From Mesobacillus subterraneus (lineage in GTDB: Bacteria; Bacillota; Bacilli; Bacillales; Cytobacillaceae), in assembly GCF_003937825.1 (NCBI RefSeq), contig NZ_RSFW01000020.1, forward strand, positions 124,001 through 188,000: 64,000 bases of DNA, read 5' to 3'. Shown in pieces: positions 15,757 to 24,775 of the stretch. Within the stretch, counting starts at the first letter, position 1; each line of letters begins with the position of its first letter. The notes below the pieces were generated by a model. The model worked only from the letters and a program-made list of their open reading frames with translations, was not told the origin of the DNA and made no database searches. A program made the position numbers and the translations under genes.

Positions 15757-18318
15757 ATGACAAAAAAAGTTGTGATCGTAGGTGGAGTTGCTGGAGGAGC
15801 TACTACAGCGGCCCGTTTAAGAAGATTAGATGAAAAAACAGAAATCGTGATGATCGAACGTGGTGAATATATTTCTTTCGCAAACTGCGGACTTCCTTAT
15901 TATATAGGCGGTGCGATCCAGGAGCGCGACGCCTTGCTTGTGCAGACAGTTGAAGGCATGTCAAAGAAATTCAACATGGACATCCGCAACCTGAGCGAAG
16001 TGACACGCATCGATCGTGAACGCAAAATCGTGGAAATCAAGAATTTAAAAACTGGTGAAACGTATGAGGAAAGCTACGATGTACTCGTTTTATCACCAGG
16101 AGCAAGCCCAATCAAGCCGCCAATTCCCGGTATTGATGATGCGGAAGCACTATTCACTCTTCGCAACATTCCTGATACGGATAAAATCAAAACGTACGTG
16201 GATGAGCAAAAACCGCAGAAGGCAACCGTCATCGGAGGCGGGTTTATCGGCGTCGAAATGGCAGAGAACCTCTGGGAGCGCGGTGTTGAAGTAACACTCG
16301 TTGAAATGGCAGACCAGATCATGGCGCCAATCGACTTTGAAATGGCTTCTATTTTACATCAGCACCTCCGTGAAAAAGGCGTGAATCTCGTTCTTGAAGA
16401 CGGAGTAAAATCTTTCAATCACAAGGGCAAGTTGATCAACCTGAACAGCGGCATGCAGATTGAGACTGATTTGGTCATCCTTGCAATTGGTGTCGCTCCT
16501 GAAAACAAACTGGCGAAGGAAGCTGGCCTTGAGCTTGGCCTGCGCGGTGCCATCCGTGTTAACGAACGCCTGCAGACAGCTGACGAAAGCATCTACGCAA
16601 TCGGTGACGCAATTGAAGTAAAAGACTACATCAACGGTCAGGCGACTCACATTCCGCTTGCATGGCCTGCTAACCGCCAGGGCCGCATCGTTGCTGACCA
16701 TATCAACGGCATCGATTCCAAATACCAGGGCACGCTTGGCACATCTATCGCGAAGGTATTCGACATGACCGTTGCCGCAACAGGTAATAACGAGAAGACT
16801 TTGAAGCGTCTTGGCATCTCTTACGATGTCGTGCACGTTCACCCAAGCTCTCACGCAGGTTACTATCCTGGCGCCTTTCCGATCGCGCTAAAATTGATCT
16901 TTGACCGCGAGACAGGTAAAATCTTCGGTGCCCAGGCAGTATCTTACGATGGAGCCGACAAGCGCATCGACGTTCTGGCAACTGCCATCAAAGGCGGCAT
17001 GACCATTTTCGATCTGCCAGACCTTGAGCTTGCATACGCGCCGCCATACTCTTCTGCAAAAGATCCAGTCAACATGGCTGGCTATGCAGCTAAGAACATT
17101 GCGGAAGGGCTTGTCGAAACCGTCCAATGGCATGAAGTCAACGACATCCTGGCAAACGGAGGTTATCTGATTGACGTCCGCGAACCGATCGAGCGCGACA
17201 TGGGCATGATTGAGGGTTCTGTGAACATTCCATTAGGAGAGCTTCGCGACCGTCTTGACGAAATTCCAAAGAAAGAAGTATACGTATATTGCCAGGTCGG
17301 CCTGCGTGGCTATCTTGCATCCCGCATCCTGACTCAGGCAGGATTCAAGGTCTGCAACCTCGACGGCGGCTATAAGACCTACTCTTGCGTATATGAGCCA
17401 GATGCAAGCGAAAACTGCGGTACACCAATTAGCGACAATGGCGTTGCCCAACGTAATGCTGCGATGGAGGAGATTGCTGCGGGTGCAGCCCAGTCCAGCG
17501 TGGGGTTGGCTGTTGAGGCTGCTCCAGTTGCAGCACCTGTGGCTCCACCGACTGTAAAAACGACACTTGATGCCTGCGGTCTATCATGTCCCGGCCCGAT
17601 CATGAAGGTGTATAAAACAATCGGTGACATGCAGGACGGCGAGGTGCTAGAAGTCCACGCAACAGATCCAGGCTTTGCGAAGGATATAAAGGCCTGGTGC
17701 GAGAAAACCGGCAACAAGCTTGTCAGCAACAAATTCGAAGATAAGAAGTTCAAAGCTCACATTATGAAAGGCAATGTGGTGGTGCCTGTGAATACGATGG
17801 CTGCACCAGTTGAGGTTCCAACTAGCATACCAGCTGCCGCATCGGCTAAAAACGGCGCGACGATGGTCGTATTCAGCGGCGACCTCGACAAGGCGATTGC
17901 AACCTTCATCATCGCATCCGGCGCGGCTGCAATGGGCAAAGAAGTAACATTATTCTTCACCTTCTGGGGATTGAACATCCTGAAACGCAACGACGCACCA
18001 TCCACCGAAAAAGACATGATGGCAAAAATGTTCAGCATGATGATGCCAAAAGGCTCAAACGACCTGCCACTCTCTAAAATGAACATGGGCGGCATGGGTG
18101 CCAAGATGATCAAAACCGTCATGGCCAATAAAAACGTCGACAGCCTTGAAACCCTAATGAAAAATGCTATGGATGCGGGAGTCAAACTCTTAGCATGCGG
18201 CATGAGCATGGACATCATGGGCATTGCAAAAGAAGAACTCATCGACGGTGTCGAAATCGGCGGCGTAGCAGCCTACCTTGGCGACGCTGAGGATTCTGGA
18301 TTGAATTTGTTTATCTAA
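15757..18318 (+). CDS. CoA-disulfide reductase / rhodanese / TusA / DsrE-like fusion protein
   Basis: Soluble flavoprotein predicted to reduce CoA disulfides or persulfides and to pass sulfane sulfur between its own domains. Residues 1-450 form an FAD/NAD(P) pyridine nucleotide-disulfide reductase with GGVAGGATTAARLRR and the single active Cys44 in SFANCGLPYY. Residues about 455-555 form a rhodanese domain with the active loop CQVGLRG (Cys near 512). Residues about 600-670 form a TusA domain with CGLSCPGP (Cys near 611). Residues about 690-853 form a DsrE/DrsF-like domain. At 853 residues it is far longer than a bare CoA-disulfide reductase (about 440-550). GAGGG precedes ATG. It is absent at this position in B. 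subtilis. Confidence 0.92.
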   Translation: MTKKVVIVGGVAGGATTAARLRRLDEKTEIVMIERGEYISFANCGLPYYIGGAIQERDALLVQTVEGMSKKFNMDIRNLSEVTRIDRERKIVEIKNLKTGETYEESYDVLVLSPGASPIKPPIPGIDDAEALFTLRNIPDTDKIKTYVDEQKPQKATVIGGGFIGVEMAENLWERGVEVTLVEMADQIMAPIDFEMASILHQHLREKGVNLVLEDGVKSFNHKGKLINLNSGMQIETDLVILAIGVAPENKLAKEAGLELGLRGAIRVNERLQTADESIYAIGDAIEVKDYINGQATHIPLAWPANRQGRIVADHINGIDSKYQGTLGTSIAKVFDMTVAATGNNEKTLKRLGISYDVVHVHPSSHAGYYPGAFPIALKLIFDRETGKIFGAQAVSYDGADKRIDVLATAIKGGMTIFDLPDLELAYAPPYSSAKDPVNMAGYAAKNIAEGLVETVQWHEVNDILANGGYLIDVREPIERDMGMIEGSVNIPLGELRDRLDEIPKKEVYVYCQVGLRGYLASRILTQAGFKVCNLDGGYKTYSCVYEPDASENCGTPISDNGVAQRNAAMEEIAAGAAQSSVGLAVEAAPVAAPVAPPTVKTTLDACGLSCPGPIMKVYKTIGDMQDGEVLEVHATDPGFAKDIKAWCEKTGNKLVSNKFEDKKFKAHIMKGNVVVPVNTMAAPVEVPTSIPAAASAKNGATMVVFSGDLDKAIATFIIASGAAAMGKEVTLFFTFWGLNILKRNDAPSTEKDMMAKMFSMMMPKGSNDLPLSKMNMGGMGAKMIKTVMANKNVDSLETLMKNAMDAGVKLLACGMSMDIMGIAKEELIDGVEIGGVAAYLGDAEDSGLNLFI

Positions 18319-18344
18319 CTATTGTTTGTTCTTCTAACTATAGT

Positions 18345-18378
18345 GAAGCGGCCTTCCTGCTGGAAGGCTGCTTTTTTG
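18345..18378 (+). terminator. Terminator of the CoA-disulfide reductase fusion gene
   Basis: Stem GAAGCGGCCTTCC / GGAAGGCTGCTTTTTT with loop TGCT, starting 27 bp after the stop codon. Confidence 0.88.
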
Positions 18379-18491
18379 TTACCTGTTTTTAGCGGTTGTG
18401 CGTCTGTTTTTGGGTCTGGGGTTGCTGAAAAAAAGGTAATTGGGGTTAAAACGATGTTTTTAGTTTGAAGTTAGCTTTTTTCAGCGGAACT

Positions 18492-18636
18492 TTTTCCTTT
18501 TTCAGGAAGAAGACGCAATTCTCGTCTATTTTCGTGCAATTAATCAAATGGATTACTTAATTAAGGAGACGTTTTGTGCAATTATTTAATATGTCTACGA
18601 AATTATCATCTTGTTTTAAGAGAATAATTTTTCCAG
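18492..18636 (+). repeat. 21-bp-periodic repeat array B
   Basis: A leader unit begins TTTTCC and contains AGGAAG. Five units follow with starts ACGCAATTC, GTGCAATTA, ACTTAATTA, GTGCAATTA, ACGAAATTA, their cores at 18515, 18536, 18557, 18578 and 18599 (exactly 21 bp apart). The array ends AAGAGAATAATTTTTCCAG (18618-18636). It lies between the CoA-disulfide reductase gene and the NERD gene, in direct orientation with array C. The rest of 18319-18718 holds the terminator and AT-rich sequence with no gene. Confidence 0.85.
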
Positions 18637-18718
18637 TTCACACTTCTATTCTTTTTAAAGAAGGATTTAACCGAATTATGTCGAATATCCTAGTCATTAA
18701 CCTAAAGGAGTGAACATT

Positions 18719-19675
18719 TTGATTGTAAAACGAAGAACAATCCCACTAAGAATCCTCGTTAATGAAGCACTACTTCGCAGACTCCCTCCAAATCATCCAA
18801 AAAGGCAAGAAATTCTTAAAGATTTGCTTATTATAAGAGCTGGTTTTAAAGGAGAACAGGATATAGACTATTATCTCAGCCTTTTAGATGATAATGACTT
18901 CCACATTTTCCAAGACCTCCGCATACCACAGGGTTCAAAACACTTCCAAATTGATCTCCTTCTGTTATCAACCAAATTCATCCTATTGATTGAAAATAAG
19001 AATATGCCTGGAATCATTGAGTTTGACCCTGACTTCAAACAAGTTTTTCGAAGGTACAATGACACTACAGAAGTTTACGATTGTCCAATCGACCAGGTAA
19101 AAAGGCAAGTTTATCAATTCAGGAACTGGCTGAAGAAACACAACATCAACCCTCTTCCTTTAGAATTCCTCGTAACCTACAGCAATCACGGATCCATCCT
19201 ACAAAATCCCAGCAAAAATCAAGAAGTCTTTGACAGAGTAAGCAAAGGTGGTAATTTGATTTTTAAAATAGGGGAGTTTCAAAACAGTCATCAAAAAGAA
19301 ATTCTGACTTTAAAGGATATAAAGAAGTTAACAAAACTTCTGATTAAAAGCCACGAACCTGAAACAGCGAGTATCCGTAAGTACAATATCTCCCCTTCTG
19401 AAATCATTCCCGGCATTCTTTGTCCTGCCTGCGACCGATTCAGCATGGAAAGAATCTCACGGAAATGGTATTGCCTTCATTGTGGAACAAGCTCAACTAG
19501 TGCCCATGAGCAAGCAATTCTGGATTATTTTTTGTTAATAGGACGGACGATTACGAACATGCAATTACGAAAGTTCCTGCTCATGCCGTCCCGTACGATT
19601 GCAACATACTTGCTGGGGAATATGGACTTGAAACATACAGGTAGTACGAAAAATAGAGTGTATTCTAAAACTTGA
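18719..19675 (+). CDS. NERD-domain protein with zinc ribbon
   Basis: The NERD (nuclease-related) domain belongs to the PD-(D/E)XK-like fold. Near residue 45 is GEQDIDYYL, then HIFQDLRIP, FQIDLLLLS and ILLIENKN, which give the D...E-x-K pattern (IDLLLL..LIENK), so a nuclease centre may be intact. A C-terminal zinc ribbon (CPACDRF...WYCLHCG) and a short helical tail follow, about 318 residues in all. I chose TTG at 18719, 8 nt after AAAGGAG; a GTG at 18710 overlaps that site. It lies alone between direct repeat arrays B and C and is absent from the B. subtilis locus, suggesting acquisition. Function is not established. Confidence 0.85.
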   Translation: MIVKRRTIPLRILVNEALLRRLPPNHPKRQEILKDLLIIRAGFKGEQDIDYYLSLLDDNDFHIFQDLRIPQGSKHFQIDLLLLSTKFILLIENKNMPGIIEFDPDFKQVFRRYNDTTEVYDCPIDQVKRQVYQFRNWLKKHNINPLPLEFLVTYSNHGSILQNPSKNQEVFDRVSKGGNLIFKIGEFQNSHQKEILTLKDIKKLTKLLIKSHEPETASIRKYNISPSEIIPGILCPACDRFSMERISRKWYCLHCGTSSTSAHEQAILDYFLLIGRTITNMQLRKFLLMPSRTIATYLLGNMDLKHTGSTKNRVYSKT

Positions 19676-19680
19676 AGAAG

Positions 19681-19712
19681 CCTCCTCTCCCTTTTTGGCC
19701 GAGGAGGTTTTC
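19681..19712 (+). terminator. Terminator of the NERD gene
   Basis: Stem CCTCCTC / GAGGAGG with a 13-nt loop followed by TTTT. It starts 6 bp after the stop codon and runs directly into array C. Confidence 0.8.
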
Positions 19713-19852
19713 CTATATATAGGAGACTGTGCAATTATGGTGTATTTTCGTGCAATAAATCGGAGTGATTGTGCAATTACCTCAAATTTGTACGCAATTA
19801 ACAAAGATGATTACGCAATTATAGTATTTTAGTAAGAGAATAATTTTTCCAG
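19708..19852 (+). repeat. 21-bp-periodic repeat array C
   Basis: A leader unit TTTTCCTATATATAGGAGAC is followed by five units with starts GTGCAATTA, GTGCAATAA, GTGCAATTA, ACGCAATTA, ACGCAATTA. Their cores lie at 19731, 19752, 19773, 19794 and 19815, exactly 21 bp apart. The array ends AAGAGAATAATTTTTCCAG (19834-19852), identical to the end of array B. It follows the NERD terminator in the same direction and is convergent with prfB. Confidence 0.88.
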
Positions 19853-19858
19853 CCACGC

Positions 19859-19890
19859 AAAAAGCCCCCTGCCAACCACGGCGGGGGGTC
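19859..19890 (-). terminator. Terminator of prfB
   Basis: GC-rich hairpin CCCCC..CC / GG..GGGGG followed by CTTTTT on the minus strand, about 14 bp beyond the prfB stop codon. Confidence 0.8.
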
Positions 19891-19903
19891 TCCAAACTCA
19901 TAT

Positions 19904-21014
19904 TTACTCACCCAAACTCAATTTCGATCTCAAATAAGCGTCAATGAACATATCAATATCCCCATCCATTACGGCTTGCACATTGCCGGACTCGGCGCTG
20001 GTGCGGTGGTCTTTGACCATGGAGTATGGATGGAAGACGTAGGAGCGGATCTGGCTGCCCCACCCGATTTCTTTTTGCTCGCCGCGGATTTCGTCCAGCT
20101 CGGCTTGCTGCTGTTCGATTTCGCGCTGATAAAGCTTTGCTTTCAACATTTTCATCGATGTTTCACGGTTTTTAATCTGTGAACGTTCTGCCTGAGAAGA
20201 GACAACAACGCCAGTTGGTATGTGCGTAATACGGACAGCGGAGTCAGTGGTGTTGATATGCTGACCGCCGGCACCGCTCGCACGGTACGTATCAATTTTC
20301 AGGTCTTCCGTACGAATTTCAATTTCGATCTCGTTGTTAAATTCCGGCATCACTTCGCAGGATACAAACGACGTATGACGGCGGCCTGAAGAGTCAAATG
20401 GCGATATACGAACCAGACGGTGTACCCCTTTTTCCGCCTTCAAATAGCCGTAGGCATTGTGGCCTTTGATCGCCAGAGTGACACTCTTAATTCCCGCTTC
20501 GTCGCCTGGCAGGTAGTCCAGCGTTTCAACCTTGAAGCCGCGCTTTTCCGCCCAGCGCGTGTACATCCGCAGCAGCATCGAGCCCCAGTCCTGGGATTCC
20601 GTTCCGCCAGCGCCCGGATGCAATTCAAGGATCGCGTTATTTTTATCATATTCCTCGCTCAATAACAGCTGAAGCTCGAACTCGCTCATGCGCTCTTTGA
20701 ATTCAACGAGCTCCTTCTCCAGTTCTTCACGAAGATCCGCGTCATTTTCCTCTTTGACAAGCTCGTACGTCAAATCAAGGTTTTCATACGTCTCATTCAG
20801 CTCGTTAAAAACATTGACCTGTTCCTTAAGCGCATTTGCTTCGTTGATAACAACCTGTGCCTTCTGCTGGTCATCCCAAAAGTCCGGCGCAAGCATGCCA
20901 TCCTCTAGCTCCGCGATCCGCGCTTCCTTGTTTTCGAGGTCAAAGAGACCCCCTGAAGTCCGCTAATTTCTTAGCTGTTTTTTCAAGCTCATTCCTGATA
21001 TCTGCCAATTCCAT
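19904..21014 (-). CDS. prfB: Peptide chain release factor 2 (programmed +1 frameshift)
   Basis: Class I release factor recognising UGA and UAA. Translation starts at ATG 21014 (GAGGTG upstream) with [20 protein letters not shown] and meets an in-frame TGA at 20940-20942. A +1 shift continues in the frame that ends at 19904, giving about 367 residues in total. The body carries the GGQ motif (GAGGQHIN) for peptidyl-tRNA hydrolysis and the RF2 N-terminal coiled coil. It is upstream of nothing on its strand and follows secA by about 90 bp. Confidence 0.95.
20938..20954 (-). promoter_or_regulatory. prfB autoregulatory +1 frameshift site
   Basis: The minus strand reads AGGGGG, then TCT, then CTT TGA C. 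This is the canonical Shine-Dalgarno-like stimulator and slippery CUU-UGA-C of RF2 genes. Low RF2 slows termination at UGA and favours the shift, restoring RF2. Confidence 0.93.
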
Positions 21015-21069
21015 ATCGTTCACCTCATAAAAAAGTTAATTCCATTATACCTCATTCTATGCCTCAAGG

Positions 21070-21097
21070 AAAAAGAGAGCCGAAAACGGGCCCTCTT
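21070..21097 (-). terminator. Terminator of secA
   Basis: Stem AGAGGGCC / GGCTCTCT (one mismatch) with a 7-nt loop and a T5 run on the minus strand, just after the secA stop codon. Confidence 0.75.
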
Positions 21098-21105
21098 GTT
21101 AAAAA

Positions 21106-23619
21106 TTATTCAGCTTTGCCGCAGCAGTTCTTGTATTTCTTGCCACTGCCGCAGATGCATGGGTCATTACGGCCGACATCCATCGCCTTGACGACTGGCT
21201 TCTTCTTCACTTTTCCGCCTTCGCCTTCCTTCGGATTCACCGCATGGCCCTTCGCTACTTCCTGGCGCTCCAGGTTGCTGCGGATTTCCGCCTTCATGAT
21301 GTATTTCGCAACATCGTCTTCAATGGAAAGAACCATGTTCTCGAACATCGCAAAGCCTTCATGCTGATATTCGCGCAGCGGATCGATCTGACCGTATGCA
21401 CGGAGATGGATTCCCTGGCGGAGCTGGTCCATCTGGTCGATGTGGTCCATCCACTTCGAGTCAACCGAACGAAGCACGATGACTTTTTCAAACTCGCGCA
21501 TTTGCTCGTCTGTCAGCATCTCTTCTTTTTCATCATAGCGCTCTTTTACCTTTGCAATGATGGCGTCAATGATCTCATCCTGCTCTTTCCCGTGAAGGTC
21601 TTCGACAGTGATGTCGCCTTCGTGAAGCAGGTTCCCGTTCACATAATCGATGATGCTGTTCAGATCCCATTTTTCCACATCCTCGCCTGCTGGCGTATGG
21701 GCAGAGACATTGCGCTCCAATGCAGACCTGATCATTGTTTCAACGATACCGCGAAGGTTCTCGGATTCAAGAACCTCATCACGCTGCTTGTAGATGATTT
21801 CGCGCTGCTGGCGAAGAACATCATCGTACTGTAGCAATTGTTTACGAGCATCGAAGTTATTGCCTTCAACACGCTTCTGCGCAGATTCAACAGCTCTAGA
21901 AACCATCTTGCTCTGGATCGGCTGGGTATCATCCATGCCCAGTCGCTCCATCATCGCTTTCATATTATCAGAACCGAAACGGCGCATCAGTTCATCTTCC
22001 ATGGATAGGTAGAACTGAGTCACACCCGGGTCACCCTGACGTCCGGAACGTCCACGAAGCTGGTTATCGATACGACGGCTCTCATGACGCTCTGTACCGA
22101 CCACCGCAAGGCCGCCAATTTCTTTCACACCTTCGCCAAGCTTGATGTCCGTACCACGGCCCGCCATGTTTGTCGCGATCGTTACCGCTCCCTTTTGGCC
22201 TGCTTCTGCGATGATATCCGCTTCACGCTCATGGTTTTTCGCGTTAAGGACATTGTGCTTGATGCCTTTTTTCGTCAAATAAGCTGAAATGATTTCAGAC
22301 GTTTCAATCGCAACCGTACCAACAAGAACCGGCTGGCCAGCCTGATGGCGCTCGGCGATGTCCTCGGCAACTGCCTTGAACTTCCCTTGCATTGTTGCGT
22401 AAATCAAATCCGGACGGTCGTCACGAGCGATCGGACGGTTTGTCGGGATGACGACAACGTTCATATTGTAGATATTACGGAATTCCTCTTCCTCAGTCTT
22501 TGCTGTACCTGTCATACCGGACAGCTTTTCGTACATACGGAAGTAGTTCTGGAATGTGATTGTCGCAAGTGTCATGCTCTCGTTCTGGATCTCAAGGCCT
22601 TCTTTTGCCTCGATTGCCTGATGCAGACCTTCGCTGTAGCGGCGGCCCTTCATCAGACGTCCAGTGAATTGGTCAACGATGACAATCTCGCCGTCCTGGA
22701 CGACATAATCAACATCAAGATGCATGCTCGCATGAGCCTTCATAGCCTGGTTGATATGGTGCAGCAGGGTCACATGCTTGATGTCAAAAAGGTTTTCGAT
22801 GCCGAAAGCCTTCTCGGACTTCGTGATGCCATCCTCCGTTAGCTGGACACCCTTCGTTTTTTCATCAAAAGTGTAATCCTCTTCACGCTTCAGCGTACGC
22901 ACGAATGCGTTTGCCTGCATGTAAAGCGCGGCGGATTTTTGCGCGGAACCGGAAATGATCAACGGAGTACGTGCCTCATCAATCAGGATGGAGTCAACTT
23001 CATCGATGACGCAGAAGTGCAGCGGACGCTGAACCTTTTGCTCCATATAGAGCACCATGTTGTCACGGAGGTAGTCGAAGCCGAACTCATTGTTTGTACC
23101 ATAAGTAATGTCTGCGCGGTACGCTTCCTGTTTTTCTTCCTTCGTCATGCTGTTCAGGTTCAGACCGACCGTCAGGCCAAGGAACTCATACAGCTTGCCC
23201 ATCTCAACGGCGTCACGGCTCGCTAGGTATTCGTTGACCGTGATAACGTGCACTCCGCGGCCTGTAATCGCGTTCAGGTAAACAGGCATCGTTGCAGTCA
23301 AGGTTTTACCTTCACCAGTTTTCATCTCGGAGATATTCCCTTCATGCAAGGCAATACCACCCATCAACTGGACCTTGTAAGGATACAGGCCAAGGACACG
23401 CTTTGCCCCTTCACGGACAACCGCGAACGCTTCAACCAGCATGTCATCTGTGGACTCGCCGTTCTGATAACGGTTTTTGAACTCCTCCGTCTTTGCCCTC
23501 AAGTCATCATCCGAAAGCTTTTCCATATCACCTGCAAGCGAATCAATTTGATCCGCCATTTTCGTCAATCTTTTAATATCGCGTTTATTCTGGTCGAAAA
23601 TTTTCGTTAAAATCCCCAT
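21106..23619 (-). CDS. secA: Preprotein translocase ATPase SecA
   Basis: Motor ATPase of the Sec pathway acting at SecYEG. The length of 837 matches Bacillus SecA. Walker A is [10 protein letters not shown] (99-108), the DEAD-type box is DEVDSIL (about 208-214), [10 protein letters not shown] is the helicase motif VI region, and the C-terminal zinc-binding tail is [14 protein letters not shown] for SecB or lipid contacts. GGAGCG precedes ATG. Neighbours prfB and hpf match B. subtilis. Confidence 0.98.
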   Translation of the reverse strand: MGILTKIFDQNKRDIKRLTKMADQIDSLAGDMEKLSDDDLRAKTEEFKNRYQNGESTDDMLVEAFAVVREGAKRVLGLYPYKVQLMGGIALHEGNISEMKTGEGKTLTATMPVYLNAITGRGVHVITVNEYLASRDAVEMGKLYEFLGLTVGLNLNSMTKEEKQEAYRADITYGTNNEFGFDYLRDNMVLYMEQKVQRPLHFCVIDEVDSILIDEARTPLIISGSAQKSAALYMQANAFVRTLKREEDYTFDEKTKGVQLTEDGITKSEKAFGIENLFDIKHVTLLHHINQAMKAHASMHLDVDYVVQDGEIVIVDQFTGRLMKGRRYSEGLHQAIEAKEGLEIQNESMTLATITFQNYFRMYEKLSGMTGTAKTEEEEFRNIYNMNVVVIPTNRPIARDDRPDLIYATMQGKFKAVAEDIAERHQAGQPVLVGTVAIETSEIISAYLTKKGIKHNVLNAKNHEREADIIAEAGQKGAVTIATNMAGRGTDIKLGEGVKEIGGLAVVGTERHESRRIDNQLRGRSGRQGDPGVTQFYLSMEDELMRRFGSDNMKAMMERLGMDDTQPIQSKMVSRAVESAQKRVEGNNFDARKQLLQYDDVLRQQREIIYKQRDEVLESENLRGIVETMIRSALERNVSAHTPAGEDVEKWDLNSIIDYVNGNLLHEGDITVEDLHGKEQDEIIDAIIAKVKERYDEKEEMLTDEQMREFEKVIVLRSVDSKWMDHIDQMDQLRQGIHLRAYGQIDPLREYQHEGFAMFENMVLSIEDDVAKYIMKAEIRSNLERQEVAKGHAVNPKEGEGGKVKKKPVVKAMDVGRNDPCICGSGKKYKNCCGKAE

Positions 23620-23680
23620 ACAGACGCTCCTTTTATCTATTGAATCTCGTTGATTTCGATTTTGAAAAAATGTCCCAAAG

Positions 23681-23715
23681 AAAAAAGATTCGCCCTGAGT
23701 GCACCGAATCCCTTT
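23681..23715 (-). terminator. Terminator-like hairpin in the secA 5' region
   Basis: On the minus strand GATTCG-N12-CGAATC is followed by TTTTTT, ending about 60 nt before the secA start codon. It is a second terminator after the one at 23788-23814, or an attenuator in the secA leader. No known riboswitch was recognised. Confidence 0.55.
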
Positions 23716-23787
23716 TGAAAATTCGATTTATTTCTTATTACTATCTTACCACTTCCAAAAGGGGGTGACAACCAATCGGGGATGGCG

Positions 23788-23814
23788 AAAAGCCCCCTGC
23801 CGGCTGACAGAGGG
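23788..23814 (-). terminator. Terminator of the DUF1028 gene
   Basis: Minus strand CCCTCTG / CAGGGGG with a short GC loop, then CTTTT, directly after the stop codon at 23825. Confidence 0.7.
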
Positions 23815-23824
23815 ACAGTGTGAG

Positions 23825-24667
23825 TTATTGGTTTTTCATGAACTCCAAAACTTCCAGGTCAATCTTGCCTTTCTCCTGTTCGCGCTCCTCGAAGTTTTCC
23901 GTGTGGATGTAGGCAGTGAGCGCTTTATGCAACTCTTCCTCGTCAGCAGGGTCTCCCTTTAAATAATCCAGACGCTTGAGGTGCTGAACCACGTCGGCTT
24001 TTACCTCGCCTTCAATAGTGGCCACGTTCTCAGGCTTTGCTTTTGCAAAATAAAGCTGCTGCAATCCGTAGATGCGGATCAGTTCTGTGATTGGCTCCGG
24101 ATGGTCATCGACACGCAAATCGATATAACGGTCATTGTAGCCGCCATAGCCACCCTTCTCCTTCACGACAAGAAGTGCCGCCGACTGCTGGCCCCTGCTG
24201 TCGCCACCTGCTAGCTGACCAGCGTTCAGGGCCTGAAGCAATCGATGTGCCAGCGAGCCTTCCGTTGATCCAAACGTCTCTGCCATCGCCTTAACAGTAT
24301 TCTCGTCTACTAAAATATTTCCCTGAGCCGCAAAATGCTTTCCAGTCACGCCGCCTGCCCAATCATAACAATATGTACCTGTAAAAGTGGCCGGATTCCC
24401 TTCGGCGTCAATCAAGCCAACCTGGCGCATTTCTTTGTCAGGATCATTCTTCGTGATCAGCTCCATCACTTCCTCAGCCGATTTCCCCTGCGCCATCAGT
24501 TCAAGCGCCTGCGGACCATAAGCCGTATTCGCATACGATTGCGTCGCCACAGCACCAACTCCCGCCTTGGCAAACGGCACGACTGCGCCCACACCAAGGA
24601 ACTTCGACTGCACCGCAATCCCCCATTCTTTTTCTTGCGGATCATAACCTACAATTGAAAATGTCAT
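23825..24667 (-). CDS. DUF1028 (Ntn-hydrolase-like) family protein
   Basis: Predicted cytosolic protein of 280 residues. The DUF1028 domain spans residues 1-200, starting MTFSIVGYDPQEKEWGIAVQ and including GVGAVATQSYANTAYGP and GDSRGQQSAALLV. The family is assigned to the Ntn-hydrolase fold, and the substrate is not established. Residues about 205-280 are a helical extension. It lies between hpf and secA, where B. subtilis has no such gene. A single gene with its own terminator. Confidence 0.85.
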   Translation of the reverse strand: MTFSIVGYDPQEKEWGIAVQSKFLGVGAVVPFAKAGVGAVATQSYANTAYGPQALELMAQGKSAEEVMELITKNDPDKEMRQVGLIDAEGNPATFTGTYCYDWAGGVTGKHFAAQGNILVDENTVKAMAETFGSTEGSLAHRLLQALNAGQLAGGDSRGQQSAALLVVKEKGGYGGYNDRYIDLRVDDHPEPITELIRIYGLQQLYFAKAKPENVATIEGEVKADVVQHLKRLDYLKGDPADEEELHKALTAYIHTENFEEREQEKGKIDLEVLEFMKNQ

Positions 24668-24734
24668 TATGTATCGCCTCCTGTAAAAAATATTTCGGCA
24701 CTCGGTATAAAATTTCCTTCAAGAGCGCAAATTA

Positions 24735-24764
24735 AAACCCACAGCCAAATTCTGACTGTGGGTA
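24735..24764 (-). terminator. Terminator of hpf
   Basis: Stem ACCCACAG / CTGTGGGT with loop TCAGAATTTGG and a following TTTT on the minus strand, 11 bp beyond the stop codon. Confidence 0.82.
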
Positions 24765-24775
24765 TTGATTATAAG

